Shown here piece by piece: positions 27,801 to 36,951 of a DNA stretch of 64,000 nt. This DNA comes from Promethearchaeota archaeon. Lineage in GTDB: Archaea; Asgardarchaeota; Lokiarchaeia; Sigyniarchaeales; SOKP01. Below the pieces are notes generated by a model that did no database searches, was not told where the DNA came from, and worked only from the letters and a program-made list of their open reading frames with translations. The position numbers were made by a program, and so were the translations under genes. The stretch's first letter is position 1. The number at the start of each line of letters is the position of its first letter. Location of the stretch: the NCBI GenBank assembly GCA_019058445.1, contig JAHPZA010000005.1, positions 52,276-116,275 on the forward strand, written 5' to 3'.

Positions 27801-27877
27801 AAAACAGAAAGGAATTCATGCCATCAGGCTTAGTTGGTCCAGTGGTAATTAACACAATAAAATTAATTAGTTTCTAA
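24839..27877 (+). CDS. GH106-type alpha-L-rhamnosidase
   Basis: This protein has about 1012 residues. The N-terminal 'NPPKHARPMVRWWWTGLDV' followed by a G-x-x-G-A-E-I-Q strand is the hallmark of the GH106 (BT0986-like) alpha-L-rhamnosidase barrel. Further barrel features include 'DLTIGSSWPAGG', 'FFTDSLEL' and 'VTAESIVW', the last a plausible catalytic glutamate. A C-terminal beta-sandwich ('LSLGRVHDVAVVKINGSLTD') follows. The frame is open up to TTG at 24758, but that adds 27 residues of poor, hydrophobic-basic sequence; ATG at 24839 is the likelier start. With the upstream GH78 gene it makes a two-enzyme rhamnosidase unit that could attack different linkages. The last 11 bases overlap the convergent kinase gene. 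Confidence 0.85.
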   Translation: MPFNLKEINQEEFKNPPKHARPMVRWWWTGLDVEKEELVTEVRELDEVGFLGAEIQVFMIGSPMDLETKDKERAVRAHRFMQPYYYEMIKAVLDEASKRGMIMDLTIGSSWPAGGVHISIQDSMKVLLVGQKTINGPLAYSDKIPNYIRPPKQGLAYIEDLKEGFKLEAVIAFKPIGKPGQIKFKKIKTTYIDQESIIDLTENVDDDYILSWNFPEGVWQILSFYSGPSGVHPLADSRSELDKGSLVLDHLSSKSIKKHLDLHLGEGKKYFKNHFGTTLRAFFTDSLELSSSWLWTEDLLEQFNKRRGYSLKPFLPVCFVPNRDNKYLQAFFGGDTPLFDFKDDIGEKIRYDYEKTISDLFSEEFVKTMTIWAEKNELKNRIQAYGIRVDNLKTYGIAHIPETEQLYAGGIIDFLKFAGSAAILYEKPIVTAESIVWNQRDYMTTPLKWKVAADRLFISGVNQMIYHGFPYQNIKFPYPGFCGFSTPYLPQIANFSSNFGRMNPFWEFFPIMNKYVSRCQYILQHGKTVSNIAIYYSIFNYCDTVFNYSDSEELVGGYLDQYDAPLTKGGLVSRMKKKLDTNEKWASKLLNLTDKLSNNGFFYTHINEESILNSRIINNKLIIGMGEFEVLIFPNIEKISLNMARKLKEISNSGISIIFISTLPDKQLGFLNFEQNDKVIKSIINELIENKKASLIDESQDISQYLIQKLNINPGIRYKKEQPSINYIHKRTESADYCFLRHSLNQPKKLNIRFPFSDKVPFILDPWSGKISQAAQYKKEHNSIEMDLSFNAYGSIILEFKKTEEKLHITESKLKTERINGGLVCYGDTPGKFLLRLSNGDEKVIIINEEDLVSIPLNKWHLNTNIRDHLGNISPIEMDLEELEDWRNIPELKYCSSKGVYTTKFNIEEKYIQNDLKFILSLGRVHDVAVVKINGSLTDPLLVYPYEIDIAPYIKSGENDIKVEITPTLRNRLNGYGEKGGENWINHKNRKEFMPSGLVGPVVINTIKLISF

Positions 27878-30800
27878 TAGCTTCAGGAATCAAAATGACA
27901 AAATTGCTTCCTTTAGTGTAATCCCCTTTAATTTTATCTTCAACCCAGATTTTCCCATTATATTTTTTTATTATTTTTTTTATTAGCGACAATCCAACTC
28001 CCATTCCTTTACCGCCCTTATGTGCTCTTTCATACCTTTTAAAGATTAGATCTTTACGTTCATCTGCTACACCTATTCCATTGTCCAGAAATTCCATCTT
28101 GATATAACCTATTTCTTCAATTAATTTTTTAGATATCTTTATTGAAATCTCTACGTTTTCATTGCTGTTATATTTTACAGCATTATTAAGGAGATTATCA
28201 AATACATCTTGAACAAGATAATTAGCTTTAACTGTGATACTCTCTTTAAAAGAGTCGACTTGAGTATCAAATTTTTTATTTGTATAAACATTTTTTATAA
28301 ATTCAATTGAGTTTTTTAATAGATTATTTATCTCAATCGGTTCAATAGGTATATCTTCCTCTTCTAAATTTGAAAGTGTGTGAATATTGGTTATTAGTTT
28401 AGCTCCTCTCATAACTTGCTTTTTAATAATACTTGTTATTGCATTTACATCCCTTATTTTTTCAGATTCTGAAAGATGATATTTAATAAGTTCTGCAGAG
28501 GAATTTATCGTTTGAAGTATATTATTTATATCATGTGCGAAAAGATCCTTATAATAATTCGCGCGCTTATAGGCTTTTCGAAATTTTTTTTCAGACTCTT
28601 TTAGTTTTTTTTCAGCTTCTTTCTTTTCTGTGACATCGCGTGTTACACCTAAAACGCCGATTGCTTTTTGATTCTCATCGCGTAAAAAAGTTACTACTAT
28701 CTCCTTATTGATAATCGAACCATTTTTATGTATTTGTTCAACTTCAAAAACTCGTATTCGATTTAAATCCTTATCTTTTCGTCTTTCGATTTTTAATTCT
28801 TCTTTAAACTGCTCTACTAAAAATTTACATGAGGTGGGCGTATGATATTGATCAATTTTCATATTTAACATTTCTTCCACTGTATAACCTGATGCATTTT
28901 GAGTTGAGGGGCTAACATAAGTTAAATTTAGATTCATGTCAGTAGTCCAAATAACGTCATTAGCATTTTCAGAAAGTAATCGATATCTTTCTTCAGATTC
29001 TTTTAATTTTCTTTCAGCTTCCTTTCTTTCGCTAACATCCCGTGTTATGCCAATGATTCCAATCGCTTTTTCATTTTCATCCCGTAACCACGTAAGAATT
29101 AGTTCTACATCAACAATAGTACCATTTTTATGTATTTGTTGAATTTCAATCTTACGAACTCGGTCTTGATTTTCTGTTCCTCGTTTTTCTAACTCCAGCT
29201 CTTCCTTAAAGGCCTCAATTAAAATTTTTATTGAATTTGGGGTAGTAAATTTCTGAAATCCCAAATCTAATGTTTCTTTATCAGTATAACCAAGAACTTT
29301 TAAACAAGTCGGGCTAATATAAGTAAAACTTAAATTCATATCAACTGTCCAAATAACATCATTAGCATTTTCAGTAATTAAACGTAATCGTTCCTCTGAA
29401 GCACTTAATTTTTGCTCTGCTTCAATTCTACTAGTGCAATCTTCAATTAATGTTTGGATATATATTGTTCCAGCTATATTGATTAGTGATGAATTTATAG
29501 ATCCCCAAAATTTGCTTCCATCTTTTTTGATTAACTCAACATCTATCGGGGGTAATGGTTCTCCTTCCAATATTCTTCTTAATCTCTCAAGCAAGATTGG
29601 AATGAATTTTTGATCAATTATATTCTGTATAAAATACTTTCTACCAATTAATTCTTCTCTTACATAACCAAAGTCTTCCACTTTAGAATTACAATCTACA
29701 ATTATTCCTTTCGAATTGAGTAATATTATTATAAATGGAGATTTTTCAAATAAAAACCGATATCTCTCTTCAGATTCCTGTAATTTTCTTTCAGCTTTTT
29801 TTCGTGCTGAAATATCACGTGAGAGTCCTATTATGCCAATAGCAGTATTGTCATCATCACGTAAAAATGTCGCTGATACTTCAACATCAATTATTTTTCC
29901 ATTTTTATGTATTTGTTGTATCTCAAACCTTCGAGACCTCGTTAAATCCTTATCAGCTTGTTTTTCAATTGCCAATTCTTCTTTAAATATTTCTGCGATA
30001 ATTTTTATAGACTCTGGAGTTGTAGTTTTTTGTATCGACAAACCTTTCAATTCTTCGGGGCTGTAACCAAGCATATCATATGATGCAGGAGAAGCAAATG
30101 TTTGTTTTAGATTCATATCCATTATAAAAACAGATTCCTTTGAATTATCCGTAATTAATCGATATCGTTTTTCAGATTCTTTTAATTTTATCTCTGCTAA
30201 TTTCCTTTCAGATATATCTCGAACTACACCATAAAACCTCCCATTCTCCATATATGCTCCTCTAGCTGAACAATAAACATAATGACCGTCTTTGTGTAGT
30301 GTTCTATATTCTACTGTTAAATTCTTTTTAGTATCATAACTTTCTTTTAATACTTTTGCAACTCTAGGAAGATCTTTTGGATGGATAAACTTATGAATTC
30401 TTTTACCTCTAATTTCTTCGAACGTAAATCCAAAGATATCATATAATTGAGGGCTAGCATAGGTAAATTTTCCTTTTAAGTCGACTTCAAGCAATAAATC
30501 CGAAATGCTATTAACTAAATCTTTATATTTTTCTTCTGCTAATTTTTGCTCTGTAATATCGGAAATCACATGGACAGCTCCAATGATACAATTCTTATCA
30601 TTTAAAATAGGATTAGCAGAAAATCGTAGCCATTTATCTCCTATCTGAGCGATTGAGGATTCAGTTTGGCCCGATTTTTTCATAAACATGACTGGACACC
30701 AATCTACAGGTGTGGAAGTGCCATAAACAACGTCCCAACATGTACGTCCAATAATTTGTTGATAATTGGATTTTCCCAATATCTCTAATGTAGCTCGATT

Positions 30801-33188
30801 ACATTGTATTATTCGATTATCTTGATCAAGGAGAATAACAGAATCACTCATTGCATTGAAAGTTGTAGACCAATGATTAACTGCTTGCTGCAAGGCAATT
30901 TCCGCCCTCTTTCGCTCTGTAATATTTTGAATAATAAATTGAAGCACTTTTTTATTATTGAGTTCGATTAAAGTGCCTTCAATATGAAGCCATAGATTTT
31001 CATCTCTGGATCTGAAAAGTTCGAATTCGTAAGGATCTACTTTATTTCCCTTGATTGCCTCTTTAAATAATTTTGAAAAAATTGGGATAAGGTATCTGTT
31101 TTTTTCATTTAAAGAGAGAATTTCTCTAAAACTTTTCCCTACCACATTTTCCCTGCTGTGAAATGACATAAACTCATTAATAGTCATATTACAATCTATT
31201 AAATTTCCGTTCATATCAACTAATCCTATAAAGAACGGGGAATTATTGAATAAATGGCGATATTTTTTCTCTGATTCTTTTAGTTTTTGTTCATTTACAA
31301 TCCTGTCAGTTATATCATTCACTACATTCAACAGATAAGGTTTGCCATTAAGATTAATTATATTAACAGAAAATAGACCGCATTTAACTTTTCCTTCTTT
31401 TGTTCTATATTCAATCAGCTTATTAGTTACCTTTCCCTCCTCTTTAATAGTTTGTAGCATTAAATCTCTTTGGCTTCTGTCAACCCATAAATCTAATTCT
31501 TTAGTTGTCTTGTCGATGACTTCCTCCCTTTCAAAGCCAAGATCGTTTAAACAAACATTATTAGCTTCGATAATCCGTCCTTCTTCAATTGTAGTGATAG
31601 ACATTGATATTACACTACTGTTAAATGCAGTTCTAAATTTAGCCTCGGATTCTTTTAATTTTTGTTCAACAGACTTACGCTCATTAATATCTCTGGCTAT
31701 TGATAAGATTTTTTTGGAGCCTTTACTATCATAAAAAATTTTGCCTCCAAATTCAAACCATTTATATTGACCATTTTTTTCTTTAAATCTTGCTTGATAT
31801 GAACCATAACCTCTTTTTAGGTTCTTCAGAGTCGAACGGATAGCATGTCTTCGATCTTCAGGATGGAGAAATGGCAAATGAGTTTGACCAATTAAATCCT
31901 CCTTATCATATCCTAATAAGCGTTTGTGTACGTTTTCATTAATATATTCAAATTCGAAGTTATCATTCAATACCCTAATTAAGTCATTAGCACTTTCAGT
32001 GATTAATCGATATCTTTCTTCAGATTCTCTTAATCTCTCTTCCGCGATTTTCTTATCAGTAATGTCTATAAACGTATTTAAAAAGGCACGTCTACCTTTA
32101 TATTCTATAGCTTTAAACCAAACTTCCACCCATAAAACTTGACCATTTTTATGAATACCACGGACAATATAATTTCTTATACCTGAGGGAAATTCATCAT
32201 CTCTCAATTCTGCTTGTTCTATAACCATTTGTCTATCCTCAGGATGTATAGTTTTAAAAAATTCACCAGGCTGCCAACTTAAAATCTCTTCTGTAGTATA
32301 TCCTAATGAATCTGCAAGTTGTTGGTTAAGGTATTTTATACGATTATCTTGGATTATGCATATACCCATTAACCATTGCTCTGCAATAGTTCTAAACATC
32401 TCTTCAGATTCTTTTAATCTTTGCTCAGTATTCTTCCGATCAGTTATCTCCCTTGCGATTCCTAATCCTTTCCAATTTCCCTTGCTATCCTTAAACCTCT
32501 TGGCTCTAATATCAAACCAGACATAATGACCATCTTTATGTCTTAATCTACCCTCTCGAAAAGCTTCTCCTTTATCAGCAATTTGTCTTACAAATTTTAT
32601 CCCTTCTGTTTTTTCATCTGGATGTCGTAATTTTGAAGTGAAACTTCCAAATAAGTCCTCAGAAGTATATCCTAATGTTTTTAAATGTGCTGATTCGTTT
32701 AAATATTCAATTTTACTTCTATCATTCAAGATCCGAATGAGATCATTCGTATTTTCAGTTATCCATTGAAATTTTTCTTCAGCCCCATTTAACTTTTCCT
32801 TTAAATCCTCCTGCTTATTGACATTTTTTGTAATTATTAGGAATTTTAGGTCTCCATTCTGATCTAGAAAGATTTTCCTTTTGAATTCATACAGAAAATA
32901 TTTATTCCTTTGATCTTTAATTCTTAATTTCACAATATCATTATTCTCTTCATGGTTACTATTAAAAATAGTATTAGCTCTTTCTTGATCTTTCCAATGA
33001 ATAAGCTCTAATGGATTATTTCCTATCAAATCCGCTGATAAATAGCCCAATAATTCCTTAAAAACATTTTCATTAATATATTCTATGTCTAAGTTCTTAT
33101 TTAAAATAAAAATTAAATCATTGGTATTATTTAAAATGAATTGAAACTTATCTTCAAAATTATTTAACTTTTGGTATGTTTCCGTAAT
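27867..33188 (-). CDS. Giant multi-PAS sensor histidine kinase (about 12 PAS), likely ATT start
   Basis: From the first conventional start (TTG, 33050) the protein has 1727 residues. The frame stays open for 46 more codons to an ATT at 33186-33188, and these codons complete a twelfth, N-terminal PAS domain ('FILNNTNDLIFILN'). Twelve PAS domains are followed by a dimerisation domain with 'FAHDINNILQ' (H1506 counted from 33050; a variant H-box seen in archaeal kinases) and a HATPase domain ('LLNNAVKYN', 'DNGIGV', 'GMGVGLSLIKK'). PAS units 8, 10 and 11 are near-copies, a sign of internal duplication. There is no membrane segment and no receiver. It is probably a cytosolic integrator of many signals. 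Its last codons overlap the GH106-type gene tail to tail. No cognate regulator is nearby. Confidence 0.88.
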   Translation of the reverse strand: MTETYQKLNNFEDKFQFILNNTNDLIFILNKNLDIEYINENVFKELLGYLSADLIGNNPLELIHWKDQERANTIFNSNHEENNDIVKLRIKDQRNKYFLYEFKRKIFLDQNGDLKFLIITKNVNKQEDLKEKLNGAEEKFQWITENTNDLIRILNDRSKIEYLNESAHLKTLGYTSEDLFGSFTSKLRHPDEKTEGIKFVRQIADKGEAFREGRLRHKDGHYVWFDIRAKRFKDSKGNWKGLGIAREITDRKNTEQRLKESEEMFRTIAEQWLMGICIIQDNRIKYLNQQLADSLGYTTEEILSWQPGEFFKTIHPEDRQMVIEQAELRDDEFPSGIRNYIVRGIHKNGQVLWVEVWFKAIEYKGRRAFLNTFIDITDKKIAEERLRESEERYRLITESANDLIRVLNDNFEFEYINENVHKRLLGYDKEDLIGQTHLPFLHPEDRRHAIRSTLKNLKRGYGSYQARFKEKNGQYKWFEFGGKIFYDSKGSKKILSIARDINERKSVEQKLKESEAKFRTAFNSSVISMSITTIEEGRIIEANNVCLNDLGFEREEVIDKTTKELDLWVDRSQRDLMLQTIKEEGKVTNKLIEYRTKEGKVKCGLFSVNIINLNGKPYLLNVVNDITDRIVNEQKLKESEKKYRHLFNNSPFFIGLVDMNGNLIDCNMTINEFMSFHSRENVVGKSFREILSLNEKNRYLIPIFSKLFKEAIKGNKVDPYEFELFRSRDENLWLHIEGTLIELNNKKVLQFIIQNITERKRAEIALQQAVNHWSTTFNAMSDSVILLDQDNRIIQCNRATLEILGKSNYQQIIGRTCWDVVYGTSTPVDWCPVMFMKKSGQTESSIAQIGDKWLRFSANPILNDKNCIIGAVHVISDITEQKLAEEKYKDLVNSISDLLLEVDLKGKFTYASPQLYDIFGFTFEEIRGKRIHKFIHPKDLPRVAKVLKESYDTKKNLTVEYRTLHKDGHYVYCSARGAYMENGRFYGVVRDISERKLAEIKLKESEKRYRLITDNSKESVFIMDMNLKQTFASPASYDMLGYSPEELKGLSIQKTTTPESIKIIAEIFKEELAIEKQADKDLTRSRRFEIQQIHKNGKIIDVEVSATFLRDDDNTAIGIIGLSRDISARKKAERKLQESEERYRFLFEKSPFIIILLNSKGIIVDCNSKVEDFGYVREELIGRKYFIQNIIDQKFIPILLERLRRILEGEPLPPIDVELIKKDGSKFWGSINSSLINIAGTIYIQTLIEDCTSRIEAEQKLSASEERLRLITENANDVIWTVDMNLSFTYISPTCLKVLGYTDKETLDLGFQKFTTPNSIKILIEAFKEELELEKRGTENQDRVRKIEIQQIHKNGTIVDVELILTWLRDENEKAIGIIGITRDVSERKEAERKLKESEERYRLLSENANDVIWTTDMNLNLTYVSPSTQNASGYTVEEMLNMKIDQYHTPTSCKFLVEQFKEELKIERRKDKDLNRIRVFEVEQIHKNGSIINKEIVVTFLRDENQKAIGVLGVTRDVTEKKEAEKKLKESEKKFRKAYKRANYYKDLFAHDINNILQTINSSAELIKYHLSESEKIRDVNAITSIIKKQVMRGAKLITNIHTLSNLEEEDIPIEPIEINNLLKNSIEFIKNVYTNKKFDTQVDSFKESITVKANYLVQDVFDNLLNNAVKYNSNENVEISIKISKKLIEEIGYIKMEFLDNGIGVADERKDLIFKRYERAHKGGKGMGVGLSLIKKIIKKYNGKIWVEDKIKGDYTKGSNFVILIPEAIRN

Positions 33189-33200
33189 ATTTATCCCCTT
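33186..33200 (-). promoter_or_regulatory. Ribosome binding site AAGGGG followed by candidate ATT start
   Basis: On the minus strand AAGGGG (33200-33195) is followed after six bases by ATT (33188-33186). The related kinase at 13848-16325 has the identical AAGGGG, a six-base spacer and then TTG (16310-16308). The geometry suggests that the giant kinase initiates at ATT where its relative uses TTG. No ATG, GTG or TTG occurs in frame between the upstream stop (33207-33209) and 33050. Confidence 0.5.
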
Positions 33201-33318
33201 GGGTATCTATAAGTAAAAGAAAGTGAAATTCTCTTAAGTATACAAACTTGGATAAATATTTAAGTCCTTAGTTATTTTAGGTTTTTAATGTTGGTAGAAC
33301 GTTCAAATGCTAAGAACT

Positions 33319-33939
33319 TCACCATTCAGAGAAATGTTTCTCTTCAGAATAATCTCGCTTTAGGGGTTTTCCCGTAAGCATCGTATAATACCTAAACATA
33401 GCAGATTGTTCTGCTCCCGTAACATTTTGGAGCGCATCATATAAAGTATTTCCTTTAGCAAACACCCCATGGGCTCTGACAACTGCTATAGGGTAATTCT
33501 TAAGAACTTTTGGCACTTCTCTCGCTGCATCTGTGGGACCAGCTGGATTATCTACCTCGATAATAGGTATTTTACGATACATATAAATTCCCTCCGCATC
33601 TAAACAGGTTATTTCATCTTCGATAAGTGAGAGGATGACACAAAAAGGATTATGAGCATGAATTACTGCCATAGCATCTGTATTCAAATAGATTTGCCTG
33701 TGTACGTCAGTTTCCGTGCTCGATAACATTATACCAGAATCTGCCTGATATAAATCCGTTTCAATAATATCTTCTGGTTCTAAAAAGCCTAACATAGCGC
33801 CTCTACGTTTAATAAGAATCTTGCCCCCCGCTCTCATCGAAATATTACCCGAATGACTGGTGTTATATCTATGATCCGTTAACACTTTCCCTACAATTTT
33901 AAATTGTTTATAGGTTTCTTGATCAATCACATATATCAC
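33319..33939 (-). CDS. Class II aldolase (fuculose/rhamnulose-phosphate aldolase-like)
   Basis: This 206-residue protein belongs to the class II aldolase/adducin family. The active-site zinc ligands are visible as H94-x-H96 ('AVIHAHNP') and H157 ('VVRAHGVF'), and the catalytic glutamate is E76 ('SSTETDVH'). 'HSGNISMRAGG' forms the phosphate-binding loop. Members cleave L-fuculose 1-phosphate, L-rhamnulose 1-phosphate or related ketose phosphates to dihydroxyacetone phosphate and an aldehyde. With two rhamnosidases nearby, a role in deoxysugar breakdown is reasonable, yet other family roles such as methylthioribulose-phosphate dehydration or ribulose-phosphate conversion cannot be excluded. 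It starts at GTG 33939 and lies 43 bases downstream of the creatininase-family gene, probably in one transcript with it. Confidence 0.85.
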   Translation of the reverse strand: MIYVIDQETYKQFKIVGKVLTDHRYNTSHSGNISMRAGGKILIKRRGAMLGFLEPEDIIETDLYQADSGIMLSSTETDVHRQIYLNTDAMAVIHAHNPFCVILSLIEDEITCLDAEGIYMYRKIPIIEVDNPAGPTDAAREVPKVLKNYPIAVVRAHGVFAKGNTLYDALQNVTGAEQSAMFRYYTMLTGKPLKRDYSEEKHFSEW

Positions 33940-33982
33940 AGTTTTTTTTCTTTCTGATTATTCTAATTGTAATTAAAAAATA

Positions 33983-34900
33983 TTATAAAAACTTATTTAT
34001 AATTTGAGTTTTAGTTTCAAGACTGATATGGTGTACTAGAGCACCTAATTCAGGTACGACAACCAATTTACCATGATTTAGAGTCCTAAGTCCATTTAAA
34101 CAGTTCCATAGTCCATATTTATCATCATCCTCAGTTCCTAATGCTTCCGTATATTTACCTCCAGCTAAAAGATACCCTCCAAGACCTCCCAAAGCGGGCC
34201 ATCTTTTCAATGCTTTTTCAAAATCCTTTTCTAATAACGCATTCATGATCTCAACTTTTTTCATGTCACAAGCTCCCAAAGCGGCTCCTAAGCTATGCTC
34301 AGCATGAGACGCGTGCCCTGCAGATAATAATAATTTGGTATAAAAATCTGCTAAATCCTCAGCATTGTTATATCCTAATTGAGACTTTTTTTTCTCAATT
34401 GTTTCATTTGCGAGTATTTTCACTTCTTCTAAAACTCGAACCGCATTTTTTCTTGAGACATGTGCAGTTATGCCAACGAATTTTTTTAAATCTAATTCTT
34501 TTTGGATTTCTTTTTGACATTTACGTTCTAAAAGATTCCCATTTCCTCCGTGACCGGTGATTAACATAACTAATTCTGCTTCTTCTCCTCTGTTTCGAAT
34601 AATATCAATAAAATAACGCATGAAATCAACTGATTTTGTATATAATTCTTCCCAGGGGATGTAATAGGGAGCCCAATCTCTTGCTACATCTCCACAGCGA
34701 TCAGTAGTATAAGGAATATGAGCAACATAACGCTGTCCCGTATGAATCTCTAGCTCAGAGGCGGCATGTTTAGCATGGAGATCATCGATATTTTTCGTTA
34801 ATGCAAATCCGTGTCTTTCATAAGGATTGCCAATAGAAAAAAGCAACCATTTTGATTCCTTTGCTTCAAATGGTCCTAAATTATCCATTTTTTCTGACAT
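33983..34900 (-). CDS. Creatininase-family amidohydrolase
   Basis: This 305-residue protein has the family's metal-site pattern: 'GNPYERHGFALTKNIDD' (E and H ligands and an Asp, matching G-x-x-E-x-H-G...D), 'ITGHGGNGN' (matching N-G-H-G-G-N) and 'GHASHAEHSLGAALG' (matching H-A-x-E-x-x-T-S). The fit is clear but divergent (T-G-H instead of N-G-H, S-L-G instead of T-S). The family includes creatinine amidohydrolase, the F420 and mycofactocin enzymes and a 3-dehydro-scyllo-inosose hydrolase, so the substrate cannot be named. Its place between the aldolase and an aldehyde oxidoreductase suggests sugar or cyclitol breakdown. ATG start at 34900. Confidence 0.78.
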   Translation of the reverse strand: MSEKMDNLGPFEAKESKWLLFSIGNPYERHGFALTKNIDDLHAKHAASELEIHTGQRYVAHIPYTTDRCGDVARDWAPYYIPWEELYTKSVDFMRYFIDIIRNRGEEAELVMLITGHGGNGNLLERKCQKEIQKELDLKKFVGITAHVSRKNAVRVLEEVKILANETIEKKKSQLGYNNAEDLADFYTKLLLSAGHASHAEHSLGAALGACDMKKVEIMNALLEKDFEKALKRWPALGGLGGYLLAGGKYTEALGTEDDDKYGLWNCLNGLRTLNHGKLVVVPELGALVHHISLETKTQIINKFL

Positions 34901-35011
34901 TTTTCTTACCCCATAGTGTTATATTTAGGTTTATCTCTTTTAAAAGTTAATTTTTTCCTTTAAGATTTAAATTTTTTCTGTACAACTCATACACTCTTCA
35001 TAATAATGATC

Positions 35012-36820
35012 TCAATCCAGCCTTTTAAGAGATAATCTTTCTAATAGCTCATCAGTAGGTATTCCATTCTCATTCCAATTTCTAACTTTATAATATTCTT
35101 GCAATAAATCTTTAAGTGGCACAACCCTGTTTTTAGATGCCCCTTCTTGTAAGGGATTTTCTAAAAATCTCTTTGGAAGTGAATCCTTCTTGCTTGAAAA
35201 ACCTTCTCTTATATTAAAAAGCCTTTCTAAAGTAAAAATTCTTTCACCAATGGTTATTAGATCCGTTATAGAGATTTTTTTATCTAAAATAATGCTTAAA
35301 AATCTAGCTTGAAATTCAAAGCCTAATGCATATCCCACAAACTTACAAACTACTAATGAATCTTCTACGGCACTTTGATTTTGTTTTAAATATAATAAAT
35401 CTGATTTGCCTCGAACAGAAAACCTATCGATTTTTTTAGGGGCTCCTAAAACCTCTAATGCAACTAAAAATCCCGTTAAATGACAAGCTCCGCGTGAACT
35501 AACAGCGTAATTTAATGCATGACCAAATGCTCCTCGGGGATCATATGCTGGAATTTCCATCCCCTTTACTTGCATAGCATAAGATTCTCCATTATACTTT
35601 TTGGATAATCTTAGTGAGCCCTCTGCTAAATCTGAGCCAATCTCTTGTTTTAATGCGATTTTTTCTATTAAATCACATAATACTTCATTATTTCCAAATT
35701 TTAAAGAAGATTCATTCAATAAACCACATTGCGAAAGTTCCATACCACATGCAATAGTAGAACCAGTTGATATAGTGTCCAAACCATAATCATTACATAA
35801 ATAATTTGCGTGGGTAATCGTTTTTAAATCAAATATTCCTGTTGAGGGTCCTAGAGCCCATAAAGATTCATATTCAGGTCCTTTCCCTTTTTTTTCACCC
35901 GTATTTGTCATTCTCCCGCATCGAATAATACAATTATAACAACCCTCGTTACCTTCTAAATACTTTTCTCTTAATGCCTCTCCACTAACTAAATCGATCT
36001 TATTTGACTCAGTATATGCAGCCTGGAAATTCTTAACGGGAAACATACCGAATTGATTAATAACCTTGACTAACGCGGCAGTTCCAAACAACGCTAAGCC
36101 CTGTGAAGTTATAGGTACTACTTTTATCTTGTCAATCGCATTAATTCTTAATTTTTTGAGGTGTTCCTTATTTTTTACTTCAAATTCTTTATTTCCACTC
36201 TTCACAACAATTGCCTTCAGATTTTTTGAACCCATTACAGCACCTACTCCTCCCCGTCCAAATGCTCTGTTCGCTTGATTCATAATAGAGGAAATTCTCA
36301 CTAAATTCTCACCAGCGGGACCAATACACAGTATTTGACAGTTTTTACCCTCAATTTTCTGAATTTCGGTTAAGGCATCAGATGTCTTCAGACCCCATAA
36401 ATTCTTAGCATCTTTAATTTCTATTTTATCATAACCATCAATTAAAAGATAACCTTCATTATCAGATGATAACTTTCCTGTAATATTTAAACAATCATAA
36501 CCACATTTTTTAAAGAAGGGTCCCCAAAATCCACCAGAATTAGAATGAAAGATAGTATTAGTCAATGGAGATTTGGTAACTAAAGAAAACCTCCCGCTAG
36601 TAGGTGCTACACTCCCTGTCAGTGGACCAATCGAAAATATTAACACATTTTCACCTGATAATGGATCAATATTTTTAGGTACAGAATCCGTAAATAATTT
36701 TATCCCTAATCCTCTGCCCCCAAGATAGTTCTCTAAAATTTCCTCGTCTATATCTTCTTCAACGATTTTTTCTGAACTTAAGTTGATTTTGAGAACTTTA
36801 CTGTTCATTCCATATGGCAT
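35012..36820 (-). CDS. aor: Tungsten aldehyde:ferredoxin oxidoreductase
   Basis: This 602-residue protein is full length for the AOR family. The N-terminal domain opens 'SKVLKINLSSEKIVEEDIDE', and 'YLGGRGLGIKL', 'GPLTGSVAPTSGRFSLVTKSP' and 'GRGGVGAVMGSKNLKAI' are the pterin-contacting signatures. The [4Fe-4S] ligands are C294-x2-C297-x3-C301 with the distant C446 ('SRGACHLTG'). It oxidises aldehydes to acids and reduces ferredoxin using a tungsto-bispterin. In this setting it could oxidise lactaldehyde or glycolaldehyde from an aldolase, which is an inference. The start may be ATG 36820 or the fifth codon, also ATG. It is transcribed toward the creatininase-family gene, 112 bases away. Confidence 0.95.
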   Translation of the reverse strand: MPYGMNSKVLKINLSSEKIVEEDIDEEILENYLGGRGLGIKLFTDSVPKNIDPLSGENVLIFSIGPLTGSVAPTSGRFSLVTKSPLTNTIFHSNSGGFWGPFFKKCGYDCLNITGKLSSDNEGYLLIDGYDKIEIKDAKNLWGLKTSDALTEIQKIEGKNCQILCIGPAGENLVRISSIMNQANRAFGRGGVGAVMGSKNLKAIVVKSGNKEFEVKNKEHLKKLRINAIDKIKVVPITSQGLALFGTAALVKVINQFGMFPVKNFQAAYTESNKIDLVSGEALREKYLEGNEGCYNCIIRCGRMTNTGEKKGKGPEYESLWALGPSTGIFDLKTITHANYLCNDYGLDTISTGSTIACGMELSQCGLLNESSLKFGNNEVLCDLIEKIALKQEIGSDLAEGSLRLSKKYNGESYAMQVKGMEIPAYDPRGAFGHALNYAVSSRGACHLTGFLVALEVLGAPKKIDRFSVRGKSDLLYLKQNQSAVEDSLVVCKFVGYALGFEFQARFLSIILDKKISITDLITIGERIFTLERLFNIREGFSSKKDSLPKRFLENPLQEGASKNRVVPLKDLLQEYYKVRNWNENGIPTDELLERLSLKRLD

Positions 36821-36951
36821 TTTTCAGCTATTTTCTAATTATATTATTAAAAAGAATAAATAAAATAAGCTAAAAAAAAATAAAAGATTTCACAAAACAA
36901 TGTAAATAAAAAAAAATGGAATAAATTTGTTTATTACTTTTATTAAGAGGC

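Noticed and set aside
33050..33050. TTG at 33050 as the true start of the giant kinase
   Set aside because: It lies inside a PAS domain whose upstream half is encoded in the same open frame behind a good ribosome binding site; kept as fallback only.
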